From Pseudobdellovibrionaceae bacterium (GTDB taxonomy: Bacteria; Bdellovibrionota; Bdellovibrionia; Bdellovibrionales; Bdellovibrionaceae): a stretch of DNA of 34,896 bases. Position 1 is the first letter of the stretch. The number at the start of each line of letters is the position of its first letter. The translations under genes and the position numbers were made by a program. The notes under the pieces were generated by a model. It was not told the origin of the DNA. It saw nothing but the letters and a program-made list of their open reading frames with translations, and ran no database searches. Positions 23,966-31,897 of the stretch are shown one piece after another. The stretch is from positions 1-34,896 of the forward strand of contig JAKFYD010000067.1 of the NCBI GenBank assembly GCA_021731025.1. The letters run 5' to 3'.

Positions 23966-24439
23966 TTAGAATTCAATATTTGCCGGTGATCGGCTTTGAA
24001 ATTTAAACTTATGCGCCACCTGAACATCTTCTTGTAAGGGTGGCGGCGAAAAAGCTGCTGATTTCACTTGATGAAAAACGCAGTTTTCCAAGTTTTCGTT
24101 CTTTAAGTCGGAGCCGAGCAATTTAAGATCGGTTACATTTCCATCTTTATTGATAATCCAACTGACCCGAATAGCTCCTCGAGTTTTTTCGGGTTCGGTT
24201 TTCAAAAAACTCTCATAACACTCTTCAATAGCCTGATTTTTTTCTGCTAGAATCGATCGCACAATTTCATTGCGATAGTTTTCGACTAATAATTTGGGAT
24301 CATTCTTTTTTACGAACTTGGTCTTCACCGGTTCGATCTTTGGTTTTCCTAATTTAATAGTAACGATATATGCGGCACTTGCAACATTGCCCATAAATAA
24401 AAATACAATCAGAGCTCGAACTGAAAATACGTCCCTCAT
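23966..24439 (-). CDS. Exported AgmX/TonB-C-like protein
   Basis: A 157-residue protein with a signal or anchor segment (VRALIVFLFMGNVASA) and one AgmX/PglI C-terminal domain: IEECYESFLKTEPEKTRGAIRVSWIINKDGNVTDLKLLGSDLKNENLENCVFHQVKSAAF. It is a short relative of the C-terminal half of the gene at 18294, without the FecR part. The pattern 'C...L...p...G.v.v.w.I...G.v......s.l.n..l..C' is kept. AGGAG-like GGGAG lies 6 bases before the ATG. Two operator-like palindromes lie upstream. Function in the periplasm is not known. Confidence 0.7.
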   Translation of the reverse strand: MRDVFSVRALIVFLFMGNVASAAYIVTIKLGKPKIEPVKTKFVKKNDPKLLVENYRNEIVRSILAEKNQAIEECYESFLKTEPEKTRGAIRVSWIINKDGNVTDLKLLGSDLKNENLENCVFHQVKSAAFSPPPLQEDVQVAHKFKFQSRSPANIEF

Positions 24440-24532
24440 AATAACTCCCGAGTCTTCAATTTATCGTGGAATCGAATCTCAAGGAGATAATTTTATATAA
24501 GTGAATTGAGTTCTTTTAACGGCAGAGTTTAA

Positions 24533-24583
24533 TTTCAAATTGAAATGCTGTTTAGGGCTGAGTCAGTGTTTCAGATTGAAACA
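24533..24583. repeat. Pair of operator-like palindromes
   Basis: TTTCAAATTGAAA (24533-24545) and TGTTTCA-GAT-TGAAACA (24567-24583) share the core TTTCA-N3-TGAAA, and are about 34 bases apart centre to centre. They are upstream of the AgmX-like gene at 24439 and just downstream of the protease gene. No T-run follows them, so a binding site is more likely than a terminator. Confidence 0.45.
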
Positions 24584-24587
24584 GAGT

Positions 24588-25994
24588 TTAATCTTTACCA
24601 CACAGACTTGTGTCTTTTTTAACTAAAGCTTGCGGAGATCCTTCGATCCTTCTTGTCATTGAACCTTGGCTTTCGTCTGCAGACGTACAGCTGGGTATAT
24701 CTATCACGGACTGAGCGGCAGAACCTAGACCATTTCCTGTGCTCAATAGAGAAAGCTGACCTTTCCATCGGTCACCTGATTTGGTGAGACTAATCTGGTA
24801 ATTGCTTTCTGATTTTTTAAAGAAGTTGGTCTTTCGCAGTAGACGGAATTCAGCATCAAAATGCAAAGGCATCGCATACTTAACTTCACCGGGGTAAACA
24901 ACCAGAAGTTTATTCGGTGATTCGACTCTTACACAGCGGGGAACTGCGCGTTTAAGTTCCTGAGCCATGTCCGTTTGAAATTCATAAATGAAATTCCGCG
25001 GTAACCGGTCAGTCCATTCTTTGTTCACCTTAAGTTCGCCGGCGCTTGCTGTTGAGGAATCGAGACTGATGCAATCAGTGATTCTTAAATTTTCTGCAGC
25101 TGCACATTTTTCCCGTTCGTAACGGCCGTTCACGGGATGGGGAACACAAGCCAGATTTGTCAGAATAATATTTGGAATTAATTTATCGGGCATCTGGGTA
25201 CCGACCGGAGCCAGCCGTTTCATTTCCTGCAGCTGTTTTTCTTTATAAGCACTTTGTAAAATCCCGACGACTTGATTTTTTTTATCTAAAACTGGAGATC
25301 CTGAATTCCCCTCGGCCGAATGACAATTAATGGCTGCACTTGTTTTCGACCAAGCACTTGCACTTGAAAAATTCAGAGCGGAATTTAAAGCCGAGACACA
25401 GGCTTCAGATTGCAAACGAGCACCTTTTTCCCACGGAACAACTTTCACAAGACGAAGCTGTTGCCTGTTAGGAATTCCCGTTTGAGAAATACCGAGTGGA
25501 GCAATTCCCGTGCGAGCGATTTCAAAAAAGGCATAATCAGGTAAAATCTTAGTGGGATCAAATTGACTATAGTTGAGAAGACGCTGACAGGGAAAGACAT
25601 CGGGTTGCCCAGGTCCACGTCGCACAAATTTAATCGCCATCAGCCCAGCACAAGACATTTGATTTTGTTTAATAATGTCGGGCACGCAGTGACTGTTCGT
25701 CGCAACGATATTGTCTTGCACTAAAAATCCAGTGCACTTAAGGACTTGAGGTTTAGGAAAGCTATTGAGATTTTCTGCGCTGTAAACCATGCCGACATTC
25801 TCGGGGCAAGCGGCTGGCGAGTCGCAAACCAAAGGAGCTGTGCGAAGTTCATTTTCGACAGAAGTGAATGTCTGTGTTCCTGAATGAGGTTGGTAGAGAG
25901 GTCTATTGGTAGAAGGTCCTGAACAAGCTCCAAGAAAAGCCATCGCTAGGAACAGAAAAACCATCATTTTTTCAGCCGCAAATTTTTTATTCAT
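24588..25994 (-). CDS. Trypsin-like serine protease lipoprotein
   Basis: A 468-residue protein whose signal peptide ends in a good lipobox (AFLGAC, C24), so it is expected to be an outer- or inner-membrane lipoprotein. The chymotrypsin-fold triad is visible: H102 in TNSHC, D153 in LPDYAFFE and S231 in GNSGSPV. It is followed by about 200 residues without a recognised domain (from about 300 on). Several cysteines suggest disulfides. It may process envelope or prey proteins; the target is unknown. A TATAAC on the minus strand at 26008-26003 lies only 8 bases before the ATG, so transcription may start almost at the start codon. It is divergent from the Ig-repeat lipoprotein at 26198. Confidence 0.82.
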   Translation of the reverse strand: MNKKFAAEKMMVFLFLAMAFLGACSGPSTNRPLYQPHSGTQTFTSVENELRTAPLVCDSPAACPENVGMVYSAENLNSFPKPQVLKCTGFLVQDNIVATNSHCVPDIIKQNQMSCAGLMAIKFVRRGPGQPDVFPCQRLLNYSQFDPTKILPDYAFFEIARTGIAPLGISQTGIPNRQQLRLVKVVPWEKGARLQSEACVSALNSALNFSSASAWSKTSAAINCHSAEGNSGSPVLDKKNQVVGILQSAYKEKQLQEMKRLAPVGTQMPDKLIPNIILTNLACVPHPVNGRYEREKCAAAENLRITDCISLDSSTASAGELKVNKEWTDRLPRNFIYEFQTDMAQELKRAVPRCVRVESPNKLLVVYPGEVKYAMPLHFDAEFRLLRKTNFFKKSESNYQISLTKSGDRWKGQLSLLSTGNGLGSAAQSVIDIPSCTSADESQGSMTRRIEGSPQALVKKDTSLCGKD

Positions 25995-26046
25995 CTGTGC
26001 ATGTTATAACTGAGCAAACCCTAGAGCGAAACTGACCACATTTTTG

Positions 26047-26065
26047 ACAGGTAAAAAGTACCTGT
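26047..26065. promoter_or_regulatory. Inverted repeat in a divergent promoter region
   Basis: ACAGGTA (26047-26053) and TACCTGT (26059-26065) are exact reverse complements with a 5-base gap. The repeat overlaps a plus-strand TTGACA at 26044-26049 and sits between the protease and the Ig-repeat lipoprotein genes. It could be a repressor or activator site. No partner -10 is convincing. Confidence 0.4.
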
Positions 26066-26197
26066 TTGAGAAAACAATTTCGAGAAATTCTCTGTCTTCT
26101 CAAAATGAGATCTCACTGCGGCTTTAGGAGAGTTTGAGAAGCTTTTCTTTTCAAAATCCCTTAACAGCCTTAGACTATTTGAATCGGGGGAATACCT

Positions 26198-28582
26198 ATG
26201 AACAAGATGAACTTACCACGTTCACTCACGTGGCTTGCAGTGACCGTAGGTCTTTTAATTGCCTTTCAAAACTGTGGACAACCTGGCGAACTTGCTTTGA
26301 CCAGAAATCCATCGACGGATAACGTTCTGGCTACACCCAATCCTACTCCGGGCCCAACGCCAGTACCTACTCCAGATCCAATCGCTCTCATTGTGAATCC
26401 AACGTTGACCATTAATAATGGAGCACCGTTCACAAATTCGAAAAATGTGACTTTGCAAATTTCAGCCGTTGGTGCCGAGAGAATGCAAATCTCGAAAGAA
26501 GCTGATTGCGGTAAAGAAGACGAAAATTGGGAATCTTATGCCCAAAATAAATCTTATGTGCTGACTGATGGCAATAATAGCAATTCTGTTTATGCCCGTT
26601 TTCAAAAAACTGGAGCTCCAAATACAGCATGTATTAAAGCTTCGATAGTGCATGATGATGTGGCTCCAACTTTAGCGGTGACGAAGAATGCGGATGCTGT
26701 GACATCGGCTGCGAATGTTCAAGTGGGCTTCATGGCGCAAGATGCTGGTAGCGGTATTTCTGCTGTCTACTGCAAACGCGGCACTAATGCAGAGGCTATT
26801 TGTAATAACACTTTTGACTTTGCAGGTTTGGCTGAAGGTGCTCATGGTGTTGTTATTCGTGCCATTGATAAAGCCGGCAATGAATCTTCTCCTGCATCTG
26901 TAAATTTTATCGTCGACCGTACGGCTCCCGTTATCACAATCAATGGACCAACTGGAATCATTGGCGCAACCAAAGTCGCTTACCAAATTACAGTTGTTGA
27001 AGCCAACGGATTAAAATCTGTTGAATGTCGCTTGAGTCCAAAAGAAGCTAACTACAAAGATTGCTCAACTTTAAAAGCTGAATACGATGCCTTAACTTCA
27101 GGAGCTTATACCTTTGAAGTTAAAGTTGTCGACAAGGCTGGAAACGCAGCCAGCAAATCTCAGACAGTGACGATCGATGCGAGCATGCCGACCGTGACCA
27201 TCACGAAATCTCCTGCTGCTATTGGCAATGTGAAAAATGTTGGTTTTGAATTCACAGGAATGAGTGGAACAAAACCCATCACGAAATTTAAATGTGCTAT
27301 CGACAACGCCGTATTGTCGACTTGTACTTCACCCATCGCTTACTCGAATTTAACTGACAAAAGTTACACATTCTCGGTCATGGGGACAAATGATGTGAAT
27401 GTCGATTCAGCTGTACAAAAATACACCTTCGTTGTCGATACTGTGGCTCCGACAGTGAAAATTGTTTCTGCTCCCAGCGGAACGACAAAAGACAAAAATG
27501 TTGTCATTATCTTGGATGCGACTGATATCAATGGAATTAAATCCATCGAATGTACTCTTGATGGAGTTGTTTCCAATTGCTCGAGCAAAACGGCAACTTA
27601 CACTTTGCCCGACGGAACTCACACTTTTACAGCTCGCGCGACTGACAATGCTGGGAATACAGCAACAACGGCTCCTATCACTTTCAGAGTTGATACAACA
27701 CCGGATTCAGCCATCATTGCGAATATGGCAACAAATCCTGTGAAGGAAGGTACGACAGGAACTATGAATGTCAGTTTGACATTGGTAACTGGTGCTTACT
27801 ACAGCTGTAAAACAGTTGCTGGCAATGTTGAAGTGGTCAAGGGCGCTATCACTGGCACTTCGGCTTCAGTAAATTTTACTGTTAGCGAAGACATCAAATG
27901 TACTGTTGCGGGTAAAGATAAAAACAATGCAGACATTTCAAAAATCGTCTTGGCTGAAGTGGGTTGCGGCAACCGCGTTAAAGACGGAAATCGTTGTACT
28001 GACTTTAAGTGTTTGAAAATGGTTGAATTGCCTTACAGCAAAAAATTCACTGTACCTAAACGGACAACTGAAGGTCTTTGCTATGCGATGAAGCTTTTTG
28101 ATCCGATTGCAAATAGCGGTTCAAGTTTGAATAAAGAATTGGATTCAACTGTTGTTTCGCGTGATCACGACAGATCAGGAATGAATTTAAGAAATCCATA
28201 TGTACTGGATCGTGATCTTCTTAACTTCATTCTTGAAGGAAAACGGATTGCAAAACTTTCTGGTGGAGCAAATATCACTTCATCCATTAAAGTTGATAAC
28301 TTTGTCCTTGTCGGCTTGTACCCTGATGCTATTCAACCTGTGACTGCACATTACACGGCACAAGGGACTTTAGATTCTACAGTAACTTCGGCCCAAACTC
28401 ACATCCTGCTGAACAATCAGCCTGTTCCTTTGAAATCTTTCGGTCCTATGGGAACCGCGACTGTAGCTCCGATTGAAATCATCAGTGAAGCTGATGAAAA
28501 TTTAGGATACATGTTAGATCTGCGCGCCTTAGATTGTGGCGGAGCCAGAGAGCTTTCCAATATTTATCTGATCTTCCAGTAA
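26198..28582 (+). CDS. Large Ig-like-repeat lipoprotein
   Basis: A 794-residue surface protein. The signal peptide ends in IAFQNC (C26), a lipobox of the FQN-C type rather than the classic LAGC; a proline-rich linker (NPTPGPTPVPTPDP) follows. Then at least four Ig-like (Big-type) repeats of about 90 residues recur, each with APVITINGP-like starts and DKAGN- or DNAGN-type turns (at about 224, 314 and 485), and cysteine pairs at similar places. The C-terminal 200 residues begin with a Cys-rich turn (VGCGNRVKDGNRCTDF) and form another domain with no family I recognise. A GGGGAA Shine-Dalgarno lies near the ATG. Likely an adhesin or cell-surface scaffold, inferred from architecture. Confidence 0.8.
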   Translation: MNKMNLPRSLTWLAVTVGLLIAFQNCGQPGELALTRNPSTDNVLATPNPTPGPTPVPTPDPIALIVNPTLTINNGAPFTNSKNVTLQISAVGAERMQISKEADCGKEDENWESYAQNKSYVLTDGNNSNSVYARFQKTGAPNTACIKASIVHDDVAPTLAVTKNADAVTSAANVQVGFMAQDAGSGISAVYCKRGTNAEAICNNTFDFAGLAEGAHGVVIRAIDKAGNESSPASVNFIVDRTAPVITINGPTGIIGATKVAYQITVVEANGLKSVECRLSPKEANYKDCSTLKAEYDALTSGAYTFEVKVVDKAGNAASKSQTVTIDASMPTVTITKSPAAIGNVKNVGFEFTGMSGTKPITKFKCAIDNAVLSTCTSPIAYSNLTDKSYTFSVMGTNDVNVDSAVQKYTFVVDTVAPTVKIVSAPSGTTKDKNVVIILDATDINGIKSIECTLDGVVSNCSSKTATYTLPDGTHTFTARATDNAGNTATTAPITFRVDTTPDSAIIANMATNPVKEGTTGTMNVSLTLVTGAYYSCKTVAGNVEVVKGAITGTSASVNFTVSEDIKCTVAGKDKNNADISKIVLAEVGCGNRVKDGNRCTDFKCLKMVELPYSKKFTVPKRTTEGLCYAMKLFDPIANSGSSLNKELDSTVVSRDHDRSGMNLRNPYVLDRDLLNFILEGKRIAKLSGGANITSSIKVDNFVLVGLYPDAIQPVTAHYTAQGTLDSTVTSAQTHILLNNQPVPLKSFGPMGTATVAPIEIISEADENLGYMLDLRALDCGGARELSNIYLIFQ

Positions 28583-28600
28583 GATTATCGAAACAGAATA

Positions 28601-28639
28601 AAAAAATCGCTAGGACATTAATCCTAGCGATTTTTTTTT
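28601..28639 (+). terminator. Strong bidirectional intrinsic terminator
   Basis: A perfect 15-bp stem pairs AAAAAATCGCTAGGA (28601-28615) with TCCTAGCGATTTTTT (28622-28636) around a six-base loop and is followed by T bases to 28639. It ends the Ig-repeat lipoprotein gene. The A-run on the other side makes it equally usable for the minus-strand barrel gene that ends at 28667. Confidence 0.95.
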
Positions 28640-28666
28640 AGATTTTGCTCATCTATTCTATTAAAA

Positions 28667-29254
28667 CTAAAACCAATATTTAATAACGCCATTCAAGTTG
28701 AACGTGTCCGGTGCACCGCTATTCACGATAAGGTATTGAGCACTAGCTCCTAAAGTCACATCGTGATCAGCTTCTTGTTGAATTGGGATATCAAAGCCCA
28801 ATGAAGGAGCAATGCCTGTATCTGTTCCGTCACGACGGAAAATGGGACCAGCAGCGACACCTACCCAACTATTTCTCACAACGTCAATATTGCCACCGAA
28901 ATTATAGGCAGCTTGAGCTAAAACAGTTGTGCGCTCTAAATCGTCTCCAGGACCTTTGATCATATTTGTCGAACGTGTCACTGACAAACCAAGGCTAAAC
29001 GGAATGTAGGGTTGGTAACCAACGTTTAAACCCAACAATGGAGCGTTGTAATAGCTGCCTTCTGGGCTTGCCATACCTGCAATCACTCCAATATGAGGGC
29101 GCTGTTCGCTGCGATCAGCAACTGCAGCTGGTTTAGGAAAGGTCGAAGTTTGAGCAGGAGTTGCTGCTCGAGTGTTTTCATTTTGCGCTTGAACTTGAGG
29201 CGCTAAAAGCACAGTCAATGCGGCTAAAGTTAAAAGGTGTTTTCGTGTTTGCAT
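28667..29254 (-). CDS. Outer-membrane beta-barrel protein
   Basis: A 195-residue protein with signal peptide (LLTLAALTVLLAPQVQAQ), a flexible Ala/Pro/Thr-rich stretch, and then strands such as RPHIGVIAGMA, LGLNVGYQPYIPFSLGLSVTRS, TVLAQAAYNFGGN, WVGVAAGPIFR, VTLGASAQYLIV, ending in YWF, the Bam C-terminal signal. A small 8-strand OmpX/OmpA-like barrel fits. The ligand is unknown. The start has GTGAGGAAA upstream, and the leader can form a large stem just before it, so expression may be controlled at the RNA level. Confidence 0.78.
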   Translation of the reverse strand: MQTRKHLLTLAALTVLLAPQVQAQNENTRAATPAQTSTFPKPAAVADRSEQRPHIGVIAGMASPEGSYYNAPLLGLNVGYQPYIPFSLGLSVTRSTNMIKGPGDDLERTTVLAQAAYNFGGNIDVVRNSWVGVAAGPIFRRDGTDTGIAPSLGFDIPIQQEADHDVTLGASAQYLIVNSGAPDTFNLNGVIKYWF

Positions 29255-29267
29255 ATTTTTTCCTCAC

Positions 29268-29328
29268 AGAAAATGGTTAAAAGTTATTCAACTGATGTAT
29301 GACATAAGCATGTTGAATGCCATTTTCT
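29268..29328 (-). promoter_or_regulatory. Nested inverted repeats in the leader of the barrel gene
   Basis: AGAAAATGG (29268-29276) pairs with CCATTTTCT (29320-29328), and inside it TTCAAC (29287-29292) pairs with GTTGAA (29312-29317). In the minus-strand transcript the outer stem ends a few bases before the Shine-Dalgarno (GTGAGGAAA) of the gene at 29254. A leader hairpin controlling translation, or an operator, are both possible. Confidence 0.4.
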
Positions 29329-29385
29329 AAAATGATCTGAGTGAGTTCAGATGCAATTCAGGTGCAAATTTTACCCTTAACTCGT

Positions 29386-30243
29386 CTATTTTGCCACAAA
29401 GTTTCCCCTTTTCACAAAAAGCTCGATGATCTCTTTTTGCAAAGGAGTGTAAAAACTTTGTCTGTAGTATGAAAAATAAATGGGGCTTTTCGATTTATTG
29501 TCCTTTGCTCTGATTTCGATTCCTTTGATATCTTTAAGAAGATGCACAGGGACAACTGCTAGACCAATGCCTTGCTTAACAGCTTCAATCAAAACATCGA
29601 TGTTATTAAAGTAACTTCTTTTTAAAGAGATGTTTTTCTGTCCCTGGTTTTTAAAAAAATCAAAGGTCGTTAGATCTTCCATGTCGTGATCCAGATAAAC
29701 GTCTTGACGCGAACCCTTTTTAGTTCCGCCGATAAGGACATACTCTTCCGACCCAATAAGATGATTTTCAGCTCCATTCAATGGGGATGCCTGATTTAAA
29801 AAAATAAAATCCGCACTGCCTGATGTAAGAAGCCCAGGGATATCTCTTAATTCTGCCGAAATCATTTCTATTTGCACATTCGGATGAGTCCTCACCCACG
29901 GGCCTAAAAGTGGAATGACTAAGGACTTTGCAATACTCGAGAAGGCAGCGATTCGAACGAAGCCTGCCAAACTTCCTGTCGACTTTGTTTTAAGCCCCGA
30001 CAAGACATCAGATTCAAGCATTTCTTTGGTCTGACAGTATCTCAGTAGCTTCTCTCCCTGCTCGGTAAGCCTTAGACCCGAGGTCTGACGAATAACTAAT
30101 GTTGTTCCCAGCTCATCTTCGAGATTCAGCACTCTCTGAGAAAGCGCGGATTGAGTTATTCCTAATTTATTTGCAGCCTCGGAAAAACTTTTTTCTCGAG
30201 CGACAGCGGCAAAAGCATCCAGTTGGAGAGATGAAAGAGACAT
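29386..30243 (-). CDS. LysR-family transcription regulator
   Basis: A 285-residue regulator. Residues 1-60 carry the LysR helix-turn-helix: LQLDAFAAVAREKSFSEAANKLGITQSALSQRVLNLEDELGTTLVIR. The rest is the usual periplasmic-binding-like effector domain (residues about 90-285), a little shorter than average. The HTH resembles ArgP-like members. It is divergent from the gene at 30331, with 87 bases between, and so may regulate that gene and itself through the shared control region. The effector is unknown. Confidence 0.9.
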   Translation of the reverse strand: MSLSSLQLDAFAAVAREKSFSEAANKLGITQSALSQRVLNLEDELGTTLVIRQTSGLRLTEQGEKLLRYCQTKEMLESDVLSGLKTKSTGSLAGFVRIAAFSSIAKSLVIPLLGPWVRTHPNVQIEMISAELRDIPGLLTSGSADFIFLNQASPLNGAENHLIGSEEYVLIGGTKKGSRQDVYLDHDMEDLTTFDFFKNQGQKNISLKRSYFNNIDVLIEAVKQGIGLAVVPVHLLKDIKGIEIRAKDNKSKSPIYFSYYRQSFYTPLQKEIIELFVKRGNFVAK

Positions 30244-30248
30244 ATGCC

Positions 30249-30284
30249 ATTAATTAAATCGATAAGTACATAAAATCAATTAAT
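30249..30284. promoter_or_regulatory. AT-rich inverted repeat between LysR gene and target
   Basis: ATTAATT (30249-30255) and AATTAAT (30278-30284) are exact reverse complements 22 bases apart in the divergent control region. They could be parts of a LysR-type binding region, but AT-rich repeats also occur by chance. Confidence 0.35.
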
Positions 30285-30330
30285 TTTACAGATAGAGTAA
30301 AAAGTCTTATGTTCCATTGGCGAGGATATA

Positions 30331-31815
30331 ATGACAAAATTTATTTTATTGAGTTTAACTTTACTTTTTCCATGGGCTACTTGGTCGGCCTGCCCTGTTT
30401 TAAATTCCAATGGCAGCCTGGCGAGCGCGAAACGAGATGGGCATTATCTTATGCTCACGCTTGCGCAAAGCTGCCCCGAGAATGTTTTGAGTTACAAAAA
30501 CTTACTTTTGAATTCGGGGCTTACGGTAAAACCCTCGATGGTAGCTAACCGTGGAAGAAATAATCCCGAAATGGGAAGCTTTAGTTTTTTTGAAGAAGTT
30601 ACCGGCTTATTAAAATTCAGTTCTAACTTTTCATTGAATTTGAAGAGAGGTGAATTCTTTTTCGGTCATTTTACCGCAAAACAAAATGGAGAAATTGTTT
30701 TAGATCAAGCTCAAAGGAAAGGTCAGTTGCTCATTGAATTGATCGCATGGGATGACTCAAAAAAATTATTTAATTTTTATGAATTGATAGGAATTGGGTC
30801 AGGCGCGAAATGGTTTTATCGTGGTGATAGCCAAGACATTTTACAAGATAATCAATTTCTCTATTTAAGTTCATCACCGCAATTTGGAAAAAGACTGAGA
30901 TGCTCAGCCTGTCACACTTCGGGTGGTCCTATCATGAAAGAGTTAGCACCTCCTCACAATGATTGGTGGACACAGAAAAGACCTTTGTCTTTTGGTTCGG
31001 CTAAGCCTTCAGCGACAGTTTCAAAATGGGTTGGGAACTTGCAAAGCGCAGAAGACTTTAGTTTTTCAGTTCAACAAGGAACGCAAAAACTTTTTTCCAG
31101 TAGCATCTATCAGCAAATTAAATCGGGATTAAGCCTAAGAGAACAATTGAGACCCCTCTTTTGTGATACAGAAATAAATTTAATTTCAAGTTTAGCCCCG
31201 TCATCCGGAGGTTCAAGGAATTTCACTGTTTCTTCTTCTGGCTTTTTGAATCCTTTAATGGCGCAGACTCAGTTGAACTTCTCGACGGCCGCTTATACGG
31301 CTTTTGCGAGCAAATATAAACTTCAGTTTCCAGAGACTGGCTTCAAGGATGCCGATCATCTTTGGCTAGCTCCTGTGAAAAGCTACGCCGATCTTTTATC
31401 TATAGAGATTTTAGTTAGAAAAGGTTTGATTGATCTAAAATTTGTTTACGATGTCTTGAGTCTTGATGCAAAAAATAGTCTTTTTTCAGCAGAAAGATGT
31501 CAGCTTTTAAAATTACTGCCTACTTCAACTTCTGGAGGGTGGAAAAATCAATTTGCTCTGAATCTTAAAGCTTCGCCCCTACCCGCGGCTCAAGCTTTAT
31601 CTTCAGCTCTTACAGACAAGACGAGAACTGTGGGGTTTTATCAAAAGTCTGCACAGGATTATCTGATTACTATTCAGAAACAAGGACTCAATGAAGAGCT
31701 ATTTTTGAAACTGCTCAAGGATAGGAATGCGGTCTTCTCATCGGAAATTTCTAAAAATCCAATGGGACAGATTTTAGAGCCGGGCTTTCGAGTGATTTTT
31801 CCAGTGCCTCACTGA
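30331..31815 (+). CDS. Exported protein with one CxxCH haem-type motif
   Basis: A 494-residue protein with signal peptide (FILLSLTLLFPWATWSA). One CSACH motif (residues 191-195) is followed by TSGGPIMKELAPPHNDWW, which looks like a c-type haem site in a di-haem peroxidase-like or copper/haem setting; no other CxxCH is seen. The remaining length, about 190 residues before and 300 after, does not match a family I recognise. GAGG lies a few bases upstream of the ATG. It is divergent from a LysR gene that may control it. Periplasmic electron-transfer or redox sensing is the inference; a heme-free Cys pair is possible too. Confidence 0.65.
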   Translation: MTKFILLSLTLLFPWATWSACPVLNSNGSLASAKRDGHYLMLTLAQSCPENVLSYKNLLLNSGLTVKPSMVANRGRNNPEMGSFSFFEEVTGLLKFSSNFSLNLKRGEFFFGHFTAKQNGEIVLDQAQRKGQLLIELIAWDDSKKLFNFYELIGIGSGAKWFYRGDSQDILQDNQFLYLSSSPQFGKRLRCSACHTSGGPIMKELAPPHNDWWTQKRPLSFGSAKPSATVSKWVGNLQSAEDFSFSVQQGTQKLFSSSIYQQIKSGLSLREQLRPLFCDTEINLISSLAPSSGGSRNFTVSSSGFLNPLMAQTQLNFSTAAYTAFASKYKLQFPETGFKDADHLWLAPVKSYADLLSIEILVRKGLIDLKFVYDVLSLDAKNSLFSAERCQLLKLLPTSTSGGWKNQFALNLKASPLPAAQALSSALTDKTRTVGFYQKSAQDYLITIQKQGLNEELFLKLLKDRNAVFSSEISKNPMGQILEPGFRVIFPVPH

Positions 31816-31897
31816 TTTTTGAAAATTCTCTTTCTGAGTTTACTCGCTGTTCAAGTAATGCCATGATGCCTGAAATTGAGTTTAATCAGGAGGCTCC

